A stretch of 27,500 bases of DNA from Glandiceps talaboti (lineage: Eukaryota > Hemichordata > Enteropneusta > Spengelidae), in the NCBI RefSeq assembly GCF_964340395.1, contig NC_135559.1:3588501-3616000 (forward strand), read 5' to 3'. The position numbers were made by a program, and so were the translations under genes. Shown here piece after piece: positions 27,490 through 27,500 of this stretch; position 1 is the stretch's first letter; each line of letters opens with the position of its first letter. The notes below the pieces were generated by a model, which saw only the letters and a list, made by a program, of their open reading frames with translations, was not told the DNA's origin and did not search any database.

Positions 27490-27500
27490 GTAAGTATTTG

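Overview
The window is animal nuclear DNA. It is AT-rich, crowded with microsatellites, and carries two multi-exon genes on the + strand with GT...AG introns. The gene content (an ST6Gal-type sialyltransferase and a GABA-B-type class C receptor), the L2/CR1-like LINE debris and a tRNA-derived SINE suggest a marine invertebrate. A deuterostome such as a hemichordate, echinoderm or cephalochordate seems most likely, but the phylum cannot be fixed from the sequence alone.

Layout. 1-627: a foldback-like element whose inverted arms are made of ~14-bp tandem units, cut by the left edge of the window. 628-1769: 5' flank with possible untranslated exons. 1770-5810: a complete four-exon sialyltransferase gene of 467 codons. 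It has a 42-bp minisatellite in intron 1, a TG/TATG microsatellite in intron 2 and an L2-like LINE tail in intron 3. 5811-9190: intergenic, with microsatellites, a CpG-rich patch and degenerate repeats but no gene I recognise. 9198-9383: a candidate promoter and untranslated first exon for the second gene. 11303-27489: thirteen coding exons (611 codons, all phases compatible) of a GABA-B-receptor-like gene. They encode a signal peptide, the complete Venus-flytrap ectodomain and TM1 to TM4; the rest lies beyond the window.

The two genes have no evident functional link. The first encodes a Golgi type II enzyme expected to put alpha-2,6 sialic acid on galactose or GalNAc ends. The second encodes a plasma-membrane receptor subunit. 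Its membrane domain reads like GABBR2, but nearly all residues that bind GABA in GABBR1 are replaced and one conserved ectodomain disulfide is lost at both ends, so GABA is probably not its ligand.

The most unusual observations are in the receptor gene. A perfect 43-bp tandem duplication copies the exon 8 splice donor; use of the second copy would end the protein just before the membrane domain and give a soluble ectodomain. A 461-bp tandem duplication creates a truncated second copy of exon 2 with an intact splice acceptor. Introns 10 and 11 contain two long hairpin elements, one starting 15 nt after a splice donor. Simple repeats lie very close to several splice acceptors.

Homology calls were made by eye against remembered family features; no searches were run.
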